From the NCBI GenBank assembly GCA_009363175.1, contig CP045205.1, positions 4,588,001-4,652,000 of the forward strand: 64,000 bases of DNA. The letters run 5' to 3'. The DNA comes from Citrobacter telavivensis. Lineage in GTDB: Bacteria; Pseudomonadota; Gammaproteobacteria; Enterobacterales; Enterobacteriaceae. The translations under genes were made by a program, and so were the position numbers. The notes below the pieces were generated by a model, which made no database searches, was not told the DNA's origin, and saw only the letters and a list, made by a program, of their open reading frames with translations. Shown here in pieces: positions 1 to 9,343 of this stretch (position 1 is its first letter; each line of letters begins with the position of its first letter).

Positions 1-92
1 TGGAATATATTTATGATGCAAATAAGATGTGGCGCTCATTTTTTGAGCATGACCAGACCTATTCTATGAACCGTTTTCAGGAGGTCAAAAAC

Positions 93-407
93 ATGAAAAA
101 GCTTCTGATATGTTGTTTGTTCGGGAATACGGCAAATTCACTTGCCAAAAAGATGCATGTACTGGCAGAAAGCAGCGGCAATCCTCTCATGATTAGCGCA
201 GTGGGACTGGATAATTTCGCCAGTGTCGCTCCCGCTTTCGACGGTTTTCTCATTGCGCCGCATATTCAATACAAGCTTTCTGAGATTTATGACATTGTCG
301 GAAACACGCGTCCAATCGCCATTATTGAAAGTTTGCCCTATGCGTCGCTGGACGCAGAGAAAGTTTTAAATTTTGTGAAGGAGAAAATGCCTGAGCTGGC
401 AGCCTGA
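93..407 (+). CDS. PTS system IIB component, cellobiose/chitobiose/lactose family
   Basis: A 104-residue protein, the usual length for a stand-alone lactose/cellobiose-family IIB domain. The N-terminus MKKLLICCLFGNTANSL fits the phosphocysteine loop of this family (C-x-x-G-x-[ST]), making Cys8 the likely phosphorylated residue; it would pass phosphate from IIA to a sugar during IIC-mediated uptake. The start at 93 has a strong AGGAGGT ribosome-binding site at 79-86. The frame stays open upstream to base 3, so an N-terminal extension cannot be formally excluded, but the ribosome-binding site argues against it. IIA and IIC partners are not visible to the right and may lie left of the window. A hairpin terminator follows directly. 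The sugar cannot be read from the sequence. Confidence 0.85.
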   Translation: MKKLLICCLFGNTANSLAKKMHVLAESSGNPLMISAVGLDNFASVAPAFDGFLIAPHIQYKLSEIYDIVGNTRPIAIIESLPYASLDAEKVLNFVKEKMPELAA

Positions 408-414
408 CACCCGG

Positions 415-442
415 GGCCGCAGCGTTTTTGCGGCCTTCTCTT
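415..442 (+). terminator. Rho-independent terminator after PTS IIB gene
   Basis: GGCCGCA (415-421) pairs with TGCGGCC (429-435) across a short T-containing loop and is followed by TTCTCTT. It begins 8 bases after the IIB stop codon. Confidence 0.7.
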
Positions 443-500
443 ATGCATGAGATCGGTTAGTACGGCAATCAAAAAAGAGAAACACCGGGCTTGTCCGTCG

Positions 501-1394
501 CTAATAAAGCGTCACCTTGTCAAGAATTTCAAGGGTTTTCGGCAGTGCTTCAGCCCATGGCTGGCTGCTGCCCATTTTGATGTTGGGTTTGTTTTTACCG
601 TGGAAATCGCTACCGCTGGTTGCCAACAGCGTTTTATCCAGCGTGAACTGATAAAGTTCGCGACAAAGCGCCTCATCATGATAGCTGGAGAATACCTCCA
701 CGCCCTGCACACCGAGCGGCAGCATTTGCTCAATCACCGACAGATGCTTTTCCTTTACGTTGGCACCGATATGCGCAATCACCGGAATGCCTCCGTTATC
801 GATAATGATCGACGCCATCTCTGCCATTGGTGGCAGATCAACCTTCACATGGCACGGTTTGTCGCGGCCAAAAAAATCCCAGAAGAAATTAATCAGCGGC
901 ATGTCGCTGCGAGGGTTTCCGGCCCGGTACGGCACCAGCAGCTCATGATTCGCATTGCGCGCATCCTCTAAAATCAACTCTGCCATCTGCTCTTCCTGCG
1001 GAACGCGATCGCCCGCCATGATATACAGGCGATTGACGTCAAGCTGGAACCCGAGCGCCCGAAGCTTCGCCAGTTTCAGCGGCGTCGCGACACTTTCCAG
1101 ATGGTGAAAATTCTGCTCGATGGCGTCAAAATCCCGGCTATCACGACGAAAACCGTAGCCCAGCAGATGATAGTTATTGCCCGCAAACGAGCAATCAATT
1201 TCAATGCCCGTCATCACGCTAACACCGTTTTCATTGCCATAGCGAATGGCCTCTTCAACGGATCGCGCTGAGTTGTGATCGGTGATTGCCACCGCCGCCA
1301 GGTTCGCCGCTTTCGCCATGCTCAGCAGGTCGCTAACGGGGAAATCCGCATCATCGCTGTATTGCGAATGCATGTGCAAATCGATACGTTTCAT
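501..1394 (-). CDS. PHP-domain metal-dependent phosphoesterase
   Basis: A protein of about 297 residues with the metal-binding motifs of the PHP family: an HxH pair near the N-terminus (DLHMHS), an AITDHNS motif near residue 40, GIEID near residue 65, AHIG in the second half and SGSDFHG near the C-terminus. Members are phosphoesterases related to the histidinol-phosphatase and DNA polymerase PHP domains; the YciV-type 3',5'-nucleotide phosphatases are closest in size and motif order, though substrate cannot be assigned. Two consecutive ATG codons exist (1397 and 1394); AAGGAG spacing favours 1394. It stands alone between the lone IIB gene and the GH43 gene, with a 190-base upstream gap that can hold its own promoter. 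Confidence 0.85.
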   Translation of the reverse strand: MKRIDLHMHSQYSDDADFPVSDLLSMAKAANLAAVAITDHNSARSVEEAIRYGNENGVSVMTGIEIDCSFAGNNYHLLGYGFRRDSRDFDAIEQNFHHLESVATPLKLAKLRALGFQLDVNRLYIMAGDRVPQEEQMAELILEDARNANHELLVPYRAGNPRSDMPLINFFWDFFGRDKPCHVKVDLPPMAEMASIIIDNGGIPVIAHIGANVKEKHLSVIEQMLPLGVQGVEVFSSYHDEALCRELYQFTLDKTLLATSGSDFHGKNKPNIKMGSSQPWAEALPKTLEILDKVTLY

Positions 1395-1544
1395 CATCTT
1401 CTCCTTAAGCTGATAAACATGTACTGCATGGCACTATATGATTAGACGTGAGATTAATACAGTGTGGCGTGCGCGATAATTCTGAATCTAATAATGCGTA
1501 GAAATATCGGTGCCGGTTAATCCGTTTCTCATGAGGGATAATCC

Positions 1545-1570
1545 GAGGGGATCATCACTTTCATCCCCTC
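1545..1570 (-). terminator. Hairpin after GH43 gene, possible terminator
   Basis: GAGGGGAT (1545-1552) and ATCCCCTC (1563-1570) form a perfect 8-base-pair stem 13 bases beyond the GH43 stop. No clear U-run follows on the minus strand, so intrinsic termination is uncertain. Confidence 0.4.
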
Positions 1571-1583
1571 AATGTGCTAATGA

Positions 1584-3179
1584 TTAATTTGCCGAATAGA
1601 GGAAATAATCAAAATCGGCATAAATGCGCTCACCGGTGAAATCCTGGCAGCACATCCCGACAAAAGCCCCAGTGAAGCGTTCAATGCCTCTTTCTTTAAA
1701 ATACTCATCAGAGAGCTTACTGTATTCCACATGATCACCCACGGGAAACCACGTGCGCTCATCTAACGAATAATAGAAGTTGGCGGCATCGTCTCTCACA
1801 CAGACTTTAAGATACACCACGCCATCACGGGGAATGTTAATCCCTTCCCCGGTCGGTAGTGAGAATCTGTTAAGGTCGTTAATCATCAAATTAACCGTCC
1901 TCTCCCCCTTTTCACTGCAGGAAATATGTAAATAAATATAATTTGTCGTGTCGTAAAAACAGACTAATCCCGCCATTTGCTGAAATGAATGTGGATGAAA
2001 ATCTACGCAGGTCTGTGCGGTGAAGACGAAATCGGTTTGTCTTCTTGCCAGTAAACTCTGATAGTGATGTGAACTGAGCGATTCACGACCGCGCAGTCGT
2101 AACCAACCTCTTCTTTCTTTCAGCGTACACATCTCTTCACTTAAAGGGATGCGCAACGACTGATATTGAAGCGGCAGAATGGGCGTATCAAAATCATCTT
2201 TTTCAGGGAGCGCAGGCCAGGGGAATTCTCTCAGTGACGTTTGTACCGTCAAATCAGGCGCAACGGTATTATTTGCCAACCGCAGCCAGCCCTCGTCATT
2301 CCAGTAAACCTGCTGAATCGCCGTTTCACGCCCCATCGGACTGCGGCCTTTGGAGGGTAATGGCCGACCGCATAAATGCACGATAAACCATTCACCCAGG
2401 CTGTTTTCAATGAGATCGGCATGTCCGACGCGCTGTAACGGCAGGCGACAATCGAAACGTGATGTCATCATTTGACCGATAGGATCGGTTTCATAGGGGC
2501 CAAACAGATGTTTTGAACGTGCCACGGTCACGCTATGGTTATAAAAGGTGCCGCCTTCCGCAACCAGCAGATAGTACCAGCCGTTATATTCATACAGATG
2601 CGGTCCTTCGGTGATCCCAAGCGAGGTTCCGGCGTATATTTTCCGGCATTCTCCCGTTAGCGTATTATTCTTTTCGTCATACTGCTGAATAATAATACCA
2701 TTCCATTTGGGAAACCCGGCCTCCCCACCATCCATATAGCTCATTTCCATACTCACTAGCCACTTGGTCCCATCGCTATGATGAAAGAGAGAAGGATCAA
2801 TTCCCCGGCTATTGAGATACGTTGGCTCAGACCACTCGCCCTCAATATCTTCAGTGGTCACCATATAGTTATTGGTATCCCAAAAACGTCCGCTCACATT
2901 TTTAACGTCGGTGTAGATAAGATAGAATCTGTCAGCATCGTAGCTCAAACAGGGTGCATATATTCCGCCAGAGTCCGGGTTACCTATCATGTCGAGCTGG
3001 CTTCTCCGATTCAACGGATAAGAAATAAGACGCCAGTTCTTGAGATCCCAGGATTTATACAGACAGACGCCGGGGAACCATTCAAAGGTTGACGTCGCTA
3101 AATAATAGGCATCGCCAACTCTGATGATGGAAGGATCAGGATTAAAGCCTGGAATAATCGGGTTGGTCATTGTGGTCAT
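1584..3179 (-). CDS. Glycoside hydrolase family 43 (beta-xylosidase / alpha-arabinofuranosidase type)
   Basis: A cytoplasmic enzyme of about 531 residues without a signal peptide, the size of two-domain GH43 beta-xylosidases (five-bladed propeller plus beta-sandwich). The expected acidic triad is visible: Asp15 in PGFNPDPS (general base), Asp128 in SRGIDPSLF (pKa modulator) and Glu191 in GITEGPHLYEY (general acid). Numbering uses the ATG at 3179, chosen because AGGA lies about seven bases upstream; a GTG at 3185 has no room for a ribosome-binding site. The gene sits 61 bases after a GPH-type sugar symporter and downstream of an AraC regulator, so it likely hydrolyses an imported xylo- or arabino-oligosaccharide. 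The exact glycoside is not determinable. Confidence 0.9.
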   Translation of the reverse strand: MTTMTNPIIPGFNPDPSIIRVGDAYYLATSTFEWFPGVCLYKSWDLKNWRLISYPLNRRSQLDMIGNPDSGGIYAPCLSYDADRFYLIYTDVKNVSGRFWDTNNYMVTTEDIEGEWSEPTYLNSRGIDPSLFHHSDGTKWLVSMEMSYMDGGEAGFPKWNGIIIQQYDEKNNTLTGECRKIYAGTSLGITEGPHLYEYNGWYYLLVAEGGTFYNHSVTVARSKHLFGPYETDPIGQMMTSRFDCRLPLQRVGHADLIENSLGEWFIVHLCGRPLPSKGRSPMGRETAIQQVYWNDEGWLRLANNTVAPDLTVQTSLREFPWPALPEKDDFDTPILPLQYQSLRIPLSEEMCTLKERRGWLRLRGRESLSSHHYQSLLARRQTDFVFTAQTCVDFHPHSFQQMAGLVCFYDTTNYIYLHISCSEKGERTVNLMINDLNRFSLPTGEGINIPRDGVVYLKVCVRDDAANFYYSLDERTWFPVGDHVEYSKLSDEYFKERGIERFTGAFVGMCCQDFTGERIYADFDYFLYSAN

Positions 3180-3240
3180 AGACACGTCCTGAAAGACAAA
3201 AATGAATTTACGTTATACTGACTGAATGATGTCACGGTGC

Positions 3241-4545
3241 TTACACATCATATGAACGATAGCGCTGCATAATAAAAAACATGATCAAGACAAAAACTGC
3301 CGGGATAATCGTAAAAATGAGGCGCACCGTCATAATGGCGGGGTCTGTTTGCATCGCGGCGTTCCCGACATAGCCCCCAAAGGTCAACAGCCAGCCGATA
3401 ATGGCTCCGCCAACGGCAATACCAATTTTAATGGCAAAGAGATTGGTGGAAAAAACCAGCCCACTTAATGAATTATTTGATTTTTTTTCAACATTATCAA
3501 TAATGTCGCTCAACAGACTCCATTGCAAAGGGGCTGAGCTTGAGTCAATAAAATGGATCAGGCAGATGACGCTGCAAATCAACGCGACAGACTCCGCAGG
3601 GACGGCAAAAAGTGCGGTCAGAATGACAGCCTGTATCACTAATGTCAGTTTGTAGGCGAGTACCCGATCAAAATTTTTATACAGTAAGGTGGTGGACATG
3701 GCCCCCACAAACCGTGTGCAAAGAATAATAACCAGTACCGTGCTGACTAAATCAGGCCTTTTCATATAGTAACTGACAAAATAGATCGCCCCACCCGTTT
3801 TTAAAATACCTGCAATCAGACTGGCGATATTAAGCGAAAAGATACAGCGCCAGTTGAAATCGTTAATAATAATAAGCAGCTCCTGATATATTCCCCGCAG
3901 GTTATGACTTTTATCCACTTCTTTAACATAGTGCTCTTTGGTCATCGCAAAGCAGAGAAAGAACATGAGGGTACTCATTCCTCCCATGATGACCATGGCA
4001 AGAAAATAACCTTTCTGTAGATCGCCTGCGCCCAGTATCTTGGTTAACGGTAGCGCGACAACCGACACAATAATGCCGCCTAACGCCGCAAAGGCAAAAC
4101 GGTACGATTGCATTGAAACACGCTCTTTTGCATCCTTTGAAATATTGTTGATTAATGCACAGTAAGGAACATTGACGAGAGAGTAAAAAAGGGATAATGC
4201 AGTATAAGAAACATATGCATAAATAATCCTGCCCGTCTCACCAAAATCAGGCGTATAAAATGTCAATGCACCAAAAATACCGAACGGAAGCGAAAACCAA
4301 AGCAAGTAAGGTCTGAACTGACCATACTTTGTTTTGGTATGATCGGCAAGATAACCAATATAAACATCAGCAACGGCATCAAAAGCCCGGACAACGAGAA
4401 ACATTGTCCCCATATGAAAAGCGCTTAATCCATAGATATCTGTATAAAAATAGGCCATAAACAGCATAATGGTTTGCCAGATAATATTGGACGCACCATC
4501 GCCTAATCCGTAACCTATTTTTTCTTTGACGCCTGACTTATTCAT
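3241..4545 (-). CDS. GPH (glycoside-pentoside-hexuronide):cation symporter
   Basis: A 434-residue polytopic membrane protein with about twelve hydrophobic segments and the MelB/XynT/YicJ-type N-terminus KEKIGYGLGDGASNIIW, a family hallmark. It would import an oligosaccharide or glycoside with a cation and pairs naturally with the downstream GH43 gene, with which it probably forms an operon (55-base gap). The AraC gene lies upstream on the same strand. Start chosen at the ATG preceded by AAAGG. The 270 bases before it contain AAATGTGATC on the minus strand (4687-4696), a good CRP half-site whose other half is poor, so catabolite control is only suggested. Confidence 0.88.
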   Translation of the reverse strand: MNKSGVKEKIGYGLGDGASNIIWQTIMLFMAYFYTDIYGLSAFHMGTMFLVVRAFDAVADVYIGYLADHTKTKYGQFRPYLLWFSLPFGIFGALTFYTPDFGETGRIIYAYVSYTALSLFYSLVNVPYCALINNISKDAKERVSMQSYRFAFAALGGIIVSVVALPLTKILGAGDLQKGYFLAMVIMGGMSTLMFFLCFAMTKEHYVKEVDKSHNLRGIYQELLIIINDFNWRCIFSLNIASLIAGILKTGGAIYFVSYYMKRPDLVSTVLVIILCTRFVGAMSTTLLYKNFDRVLAYKLTLVIQAVILTALFAVPAESVALICSVICLIHFIDSSSAPLQWSLLSDIIDNVEKKSNNSLSGLVFSTNLFAIKIGIAVGGAIIGWLLTFGGYVGNAAMQTDPAIMTVRLIFTIIPAVFVLIMFFIMQRYRSYDV

Positions 4546-4816
4546 AGAAATACCTTTTACCTGAGAGGATCAAGAATTTTAAAAATTCAGGGCCGGCCTC
4601 AATATAAAAGATAAGTGCAACAGGGGATAAAAAATGTAGATAAACTGGCCATTTATATAATTTTTTTGCGCCAGGCGCTACGTGTCGATCACATTTTCAG
4701 CAAGAACTGTCTGCGATTGACTCGTCGCATGATTTATTTAGAAGCGTGCAGAGCCAAAGAATCGTTATCAATGATAATCATTCGCCGTGTTAATCCGGTC
4801 GTCAACGGACAAGGGG

Positions 4817-5713
4817 CTAGATGGAGATATTTTCGTTGATTTTAAGCTGCTCAGAGGTGAGGTTGCTGGTTCTGAATTTTTTCGGCGTAACGCCGATAAA
4901 TCGCCGAAACTGATAGCAATAGTAAGCGGCATCCGTAAATTCACATTTATAAGCAATGTCAGTGATACTCAGGTCGGTATTACGCAACAGCTGGACCGAC
5001 ATCGCGATTTTCTTGCGCAGTAAATACTCTTTAAAACTGACCTGCATGACCTTTTTAAACACTCTGGAGAAATGGCCAGGCGACAGCCCAACAGCACCAG
5101 CCGCCTCGCTCAGACTGATATTAAAGGATGTCCCTGTTTCTATCGCAATGACAAAGTTAATTATCATGCTAAATATTGACTGACTATCCGTTTCAGATGA
5201 AATTTTCTCAGATGTTATCGCGTGCTGAAGTACCGTATTCAACAAGAGAATAAGCAGCGGCCTAATCTCATTTTCCGTGTGCTCGTCTTCATTAACGTCT
5301 GAAAACCATCTGAAAATGAAATCCAGCCTGTCAGCAGCCTTTCCGTTAAGACCAGTGACAACACCGATATGGGGTTCCAGCACCGGGAGGGGATATTTTA
5401 GATTACTGAGCATCGCCCGATCGTACTGTAAGATATAACGCTCATGGTCACCTGTAAATTCCAGCTCCATGTCATGCAGGACCAACGGGCTTACATAAAT
5501 CAAGGTGTTATTCTCGATCCTGAACTTCTCCCGACCAATGCTATAACTGCCCTTCGCTTTGCGAAACCACATAATTTCGTGTTCGAAATGGACATGGGGT
5601 TTTATGTACATCCCCTTTTCTGGCACTTTTTCCCGTGCCCGCAGGATATAATCGAGACCTGTTTTGGTCTCTAATTTCTCAAAAAAATAATCGGCATTAA
5701 TCGGCGTTGGCAT
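4817..5713 (-). CDS. AraC family transcriptional regulator
   Basis: About 298 residues from the preferred start MPTPINADYF. An N-terminal cupin-like sensor region contains HVHFEHEI. A C-terminal double helix-turn-helix is typical of AraC/XylS proteins (helices around GLSPGHFSRVFKK and the signature DIAYKCEFTDAAYYCYQFRR..GVTPKKFR). It most likely activates the downstream symporter-GH43 pair in response to their sugar. The open frame extends to 5773, but the added 20 residues look unlike the family and no site for ribosome binding is clear for either start, so the exact N-terminus is uncertain. Confidence 0.88.
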   Translation of the reverse strand: MPTPINADYFFEKLETKTGLDYILRAREKVPEKGMYIKPHVHFEHEIMWFRKAKGSYSIGREKFRIENNTLIYVSPLVLHDMELEFTGDHERYILQYDRAMLSNLKYPLPVLEPHIGVVTGLNGKAADRLDFIFRWFSDVNEDEHTENEIRPLLILLLNTVLQHAITSEKISSETDSQSIFSMIINFVIAIETGTSFNISLSEAAGAVGLSPGHFSRVFKKVMQVSFKEYLLRKKIAMSVQLLRNTDLSITDIAYKCEFTDAAYYCYQFRRFIGVTPKKFRTSNLTSEQLKINENISI

Positions 5714-5950
5714 AATTAAAAAAAATAGAGAAGTGTTCGCGATGTGATAACACATGAACGAGGCTAGGTACAACCGATTTTGATTTCGCGCCTCGCCTTA
5801 TTCACTTCGGCGACGAGGTGCTTTTCGATAAGATTTTCACGCGCATACTGTAAGCATTCCGTACGATCGTGACGCCAACACCGCAGACCTGTCTCTTGCA
5901 ATGTGAGCGTCACCTGGATAATAGATATTAGCTATTCAGACGGGATAACC

Positions 5951-7363
5951 TCAAAATATCTTCATGCTGTAACCGACGATAAACTTCACGTCGTTACGGT
6001 CGGTTTTATAGTTACTGTCCGTCGCGCGGAACAGCGCCGGTAGAAGGGTAAAGGAGAGCCCTTTTGCGATACCGTCGGTCACCTGATAGCGTGCGGAGAG
6101 GTCGAACGACGTCATCTTCCCGTCATACTTTCTCGCCGATCCGGTCTTGCTGACATCGGTGACGACGTGCCAGCCGTAGGTTCCGGCACCGCCGAGGGTC
6201 AGTTCCGGCAAATTAAAGTCAGCGAAGTTATAGCTCACTCCCACACGGATCGCTCGGGCACCCGACACGTTGAAATCTTCAAGTTGCGACAGCGTCGGCT
6301 GATAGTCACGCTTATCTGAGTTCGCCCACGGGGTTAAACGGAAGTTGTAATCTCCGGTATTTGGCGCGTAGTTCTGGCTGTAACCGAGAGACCATACGGT
6401 GTTGTTGTGGCTCAGGTTAAAACCAATCCCTACGTAGTATTCCGTCGAAGGATCCTTAATCTTCGACAACTCTTCGATATAGCGCGCCCCCTGGTAGAAG
6501 AGCTTACTTTGTAGTGAGACGTCTTCCGCCAGGGTGTCGTTACGTTCAACCAGCGCCTGCCAGTTGCGGCGATAGTCTTTACCTTCACCATATCCCACAT
6601 CGAGAACGGTATTGCTGAAGTTGTAGACCACTCCCACCGTATGAATGTAATCGATGATCTTACCGGCCTTGATGGTAGTGCCGTTGTCATTAAGACCATC
6701 GGCGTTATTCTGGTGCCAGGTCGTGGTCATCGGTTTAAAATTACGACTCCAGTCGTTCTTGAAGCGGTCAGCCCAGGCATAGGTCAGTTTCAGCTTGTCG
6801 AGGGTTAAGGCACTGTCAAAGCCACGGAACGCGTGAGGGTTAAGTCCCCAACTGCTTTTGACGGTACCGGAATTGATAGGGGTATAGCCCGCCGCCAGCT
6901 TAAAGTTTGTGCCTTCCTCGCCAAGATTCAGCTTCAGCGCCGCAACCGACACGCTCATGTAGGACTTTTCACACGGGCTGAACTCACCTGTCTGGCCGCA
7001 TTCATAATCGTAATAGAGAATTTCAGACTGTCCGACGGTATGTCCGAGTTTGATGTTGGCATTGCCCCAGAAGTCAAAACCAATCACATCCTTGTAATAG
7101 CCAGAAATGTAGCTAATCGCAACGTTCCCGGTCTGGTTTTGGATCCCGGCCGGACCGAGTCCGTATTTCCCGGAATTCGGGTTTTTCACTGCACGGTGAC
7201 GAATATATAACGAGGTATTGAGGTTTAATTTGCCTTCATCATAAAACGCTTTCTCAAACTGAGAAGGCGCTTCATAATCGGTTTCCTCTTCCGCAAAGGC
7301 ATGGGGGGTAATAAAAAGCAACAGCGGTGCACACAGAGATATTCTGAGTTTATGACTTGTCAT
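5951..7363 (-). CDS. OprD/chitoporin-like outer membrane porin
   Basis: A 470-residue outer membrane protein with a signal peptide (basic MTSHK start, hydrophobic core, cleavage after PHAFA), alternating beta-strand pattern and a C-terminal phenylalanine (VGYSMKIF), as expected for Bam-dependent barrels. The N-terminal region LNLNTSLYIRHRAVK and overall layout resemble OprD-family and ChiP-type specific porins, which admit amino sugars, chito-oligosaccharides or uronates. It lies 49 bases after the last SIS gene of the PTS/GH88 operon, which fits a role as its outer-membrane entry channel. AAGG lies upstream of the ATG. Exact family member and substrate are inferred. Confidence 0.82.
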   Translation of the reverse strand: MTSHKLRISLCAPLLLFITPHAFAEEETDYEAPSQFEKAFYDEGKLNLNTSLYIRHRAVKNPNSGKYGLGPAGIQNQTGNVAISYISGYYKDVIGFDFWGNANIKLGHTVGQSEILYYDYECGQTGEFSPCEKSYMSVSVAALKLNLGEEGTNFKLAAGYTPINSGTVKSSWGLNPHAFRGFDSALTLDKLKLTYAWADRFKNDWSRNFKPMTTTWHQNNADGLNDNGTTIKAGKIIDYIHTVGVVYNFSNTVLDVGYGEGKDYRRNWQALVERNDTLAEDVSLQSKLFYQGARYIEELSKIKDPSTEYYVGIGFNLSHNNTVWSLGYSQNYAPNTGDYNFRLTPWANSDKRDYQPTLSQLEDFNVSGARAIRVGVSYNFADFNLPELTLGGAGTYGWHVVTDVSKTGSARKYDGKMTSFDLSARYQVTDGIAKGLSFTLLPALFRATDSNYKTDRNDVKFIVGYSMKIF

Positions 7364-7412
7364 TATTATATACCTTATTAAACTCTATTTTGTAGGGTGA
7401 GGGATGTACTAC

Positions 7413-8171
7413 TTATTTAAAATCATTATTATTCGTGAGTTCCGGAATTTGTGTGCCGTATTTCTCCAGCAGTCTTTCATTATGCTGAGCAGCGTTAGCA
7501 ATATTCCCGCTTAAAAATACCGGTAGACATTTTTCTTCGCGCCCAAGGTTCGCGATAACTTCGGCAAACAGGGTGTGCATAATAAAGAGTCCAGTCATTG
7601 ACGACACCGGCGCAAACGGTGTTGCGTGACCGGGGATCGACAGCACCGCGTCCCCAATCGGCACCTCGTTGTCTATTGCCATCTCTACGCAATCCCGCAG
7701 TTTAAGGCCGGCTTTGTGCTTCGACGGCTGGGTTTCAGCATACAGGAAACTGGTCAGCGCCAAGGTAAATGCACCACACTGTTTCGCCCAAAGCGCCGCA
7801 TCTACCGGGGCTGGATTAATCCCGGACGTAGAGATAATAATTAATGCGTCTTTATCCGTCAGGTCATATTTTTCAAGATACTCGGCAATATAGTCATTCT
7901 GTTTTTCATAATACGATGAAGCCGCCGCGCCCTCATGCAACATTAATGGCTCGATAAATATAGGGCGGACGGGGGCAATACCACCGGCGCGATAAAATAC
8001 ATCCTCAGCAAATATATGGGAGTGACCACACCCGAAAATATAAATCACGCCGCCTTGGTTAATTACCTTTGCCAGTTTTTCGGCGGCGACGGTGATTTTA
8101 TGGCTTTGCTGTTGGGCGATGTTATTAAGTTTTTTTTGGACAATATCCAGATAACTATCAATCATTGTCAT
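7413..8171 (-). CDS. SIS-domain sugar isomerase-like protein (UPF0309 type)
   Basis: About 252 residues with a single SIS domain: GGVIYIFGCGHSHIFAEDVFYRAGG near residues 40-60 and ALIIISTSGINPAPVDAA, the phosphosugar-binding [ST]-x-SG motif. Members bind and isomerise phosphosugars or sense them. The ATG at 8171 overlaps the TGA of the GH88 gene (ATGA), indicating translational coupling; upstream in-frame codons to 8249 lie inside the GH88 gene and are dismissed. With the second SIS protein of the same operon, it may act on the aminosugar-6-phosphate released after PTS uptake and GH88 cleavage; this role is inferred. Confidence 0.85.
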   Translation of the reverse strand: MTMIDSYLDIVQKKLNNIAQQQSHKITVAAEKLAKVINQGGVIYIFGCGHSHIFAEDVFYRAGGIAPVRPIFIEPLMLHEGAAASSYYEKQNDYIAEYLEKYDLTDKDALIIISTSGINPAPVDAALWAKQCGAFTLALTSFLYAETQPSKHKAGLKLRDCVEMAIDNEVPIGDAVLSIPGHATPFAPVSSMTGLFIMHTLFAEVIANLGREEKCLPVFLSGNIANAAQHNERLLEKYGTQIPELTNNNDFK

Positions 8172-9334
8172 AACCAGTATCCTGACCATTGCGGTTGGTA
8201 GATTCGGTATAACGCTTCCATATAAAAGTAATCTCCCCAGAGAGTACATTCATCAATGCCTTTACCGAGGGCATACGCGTAAACACCGTGTTTGAGTAAT
8301 CCTTCGCAGGCGTCATCACCCTGAGCAGAAGCACCAGTCATGAGTGCCTGTAACAATTGACGCGCCAGTTTCTCGTAGCCAGCATCCGGGAAGTGTTTGT
8401 GCGCTTCCAGCAGGCCGCAGATGGCGATCGCCAGCGCCGAACTGTCTTTTGGCGCATCCGGATCCCCGGCGAGCAGTAAATCCCAGGCGGGAACGCCGTC
8501 TTCGGGTAGATGGCGGAAGAAGTAGTCGCAGGCCTGCTGCCACAGCGCATAGTGGTCGGTTTCTCCGGTTGCTGACCAGTGAAGAGGGATCCCGAGGATT
8601 GCCCACGCCTGACCGCGCGCCCAGCAGGAGTGATCGCTATAGCCCTGGAAGGTTTTCCCGTGCGAAGGGGCTCCGCTCTTCGGATCAAAATAGAAGGTAT
8701 GGAAGGTGGAGCCGTCTTCGCGAAAGATATTATTGATAACCGCCGCATAGTGGCGCTCCGCTACCTCACGGTAACGTGACTCACCGCTGATCCGCGCCGC
8801 CACGTGCAGCAAGGGGAGATTAATCAGGGAATCGATGATAAGGCGATACTCCTGCGGATCGTTAAGCGTCCCCCAGGCTTGAATAAAACCCGCGCTATCG
8901 TGAAAACGGTTCACCAGCAGGTCTGCTGCTGCCAGGATAAGCGGCGTTAACTCGTCGCGCGTCGTCAGCTTCCAGTAGGCAACCGCTGACAGGCTGTAGA
9001 GGAAGCCGATATCGTGGTGATCCAGAACATGGTGCGCCGCCAGACGCGCCTTGAAACTCGCCACGTTACGTTCAACGCCCTCAAGATTCGCCGTTTCACC
9101 GCTGAACTCCCAGGCGATAGCCTGCATTCCGGTCCAGAAACCGTTGGTCCAGTCGTTGTTCTCTTTCAGCACATAGCGGTTATTCTGGGTGCAGGCGGAG
9201 GGGAACTTCTCGCCATATACCGCGATATTGCGCGTAATGCGATGCGCGCACACTATCAGTTCGTCGCGACAGGCGTCGAGAGTAAGGGCAGGAAAGGATA
9301 GCGATGCGCTGCGCGTCGATAGAGTGTCTTTCAT
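8168..9334 (-). CDS. Glycoside hydrolase family 88, unsaturated glucuronyl hydrolase
   Basis: A 388-residue cytoplasmic enzyme with the (alpha/alpha)6 barrel motifs of UGL: DHHDIGF (Asp108) and RLIIDSLINLPLL (Asp168), spaced about as the two essential aspartates of characterised Bacillus UGL (Asp88 and Asp149). It hydrates and cleaves the unsaturated uronic acid from the non-reducing end of disaccharides produced by polysaccharide lyases, such as hyaluronan, chondroitin or heparosan fragments. A strong AGGAGG precedes the ATG. It lies between two SIS genes and downstream of a complete mannose-family PTS, an arrangement resembling streptococcal host-glycan loci in which UGL acts on PTS-imported disaccharides. 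Confidence 0.92.
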   Translation of the reverse strand: MKDTLSTRSASLSFPALTLDACRDELIVCAHRITRNIAVYGEKFPSACTQNNRYVLKENNDWTNGFWTGMQAIAWEFSGETANLEGVERNVASFKARLAAHHVLDHHDIGFLYSLSAVAYWKLTTRDELTPLILAAADLLVNRFHDSAGFIQAWGTLNDPQEYRLIIDSLINLPLLHVAARISGESRYREVAERHYAAVINNIFREDGSTFHTFYFDPKSGAPSHGKTFQGYSDHSCWARGQAWAILGIPLHWSATGETDHYALWQQACDYFFRHLPEDGVPAWDLLLAGDPDAPKDSSALAIAICGLLEAHKHFPDAGYEKLARQLLQALMTGASAQGDDACEGLLKHGVYAYALGKGIDECTLWGDYFYMEALYRIYQPQWSGYWL

Positions 9335-9343
9335 GATTTCCTC

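Noticed and set aside
4687..4708. CRP site upstream of the GPH symporter
   Set aside because: Only the AAATGTGATC half is good; the other half does not match, so it is mentioned but not called.
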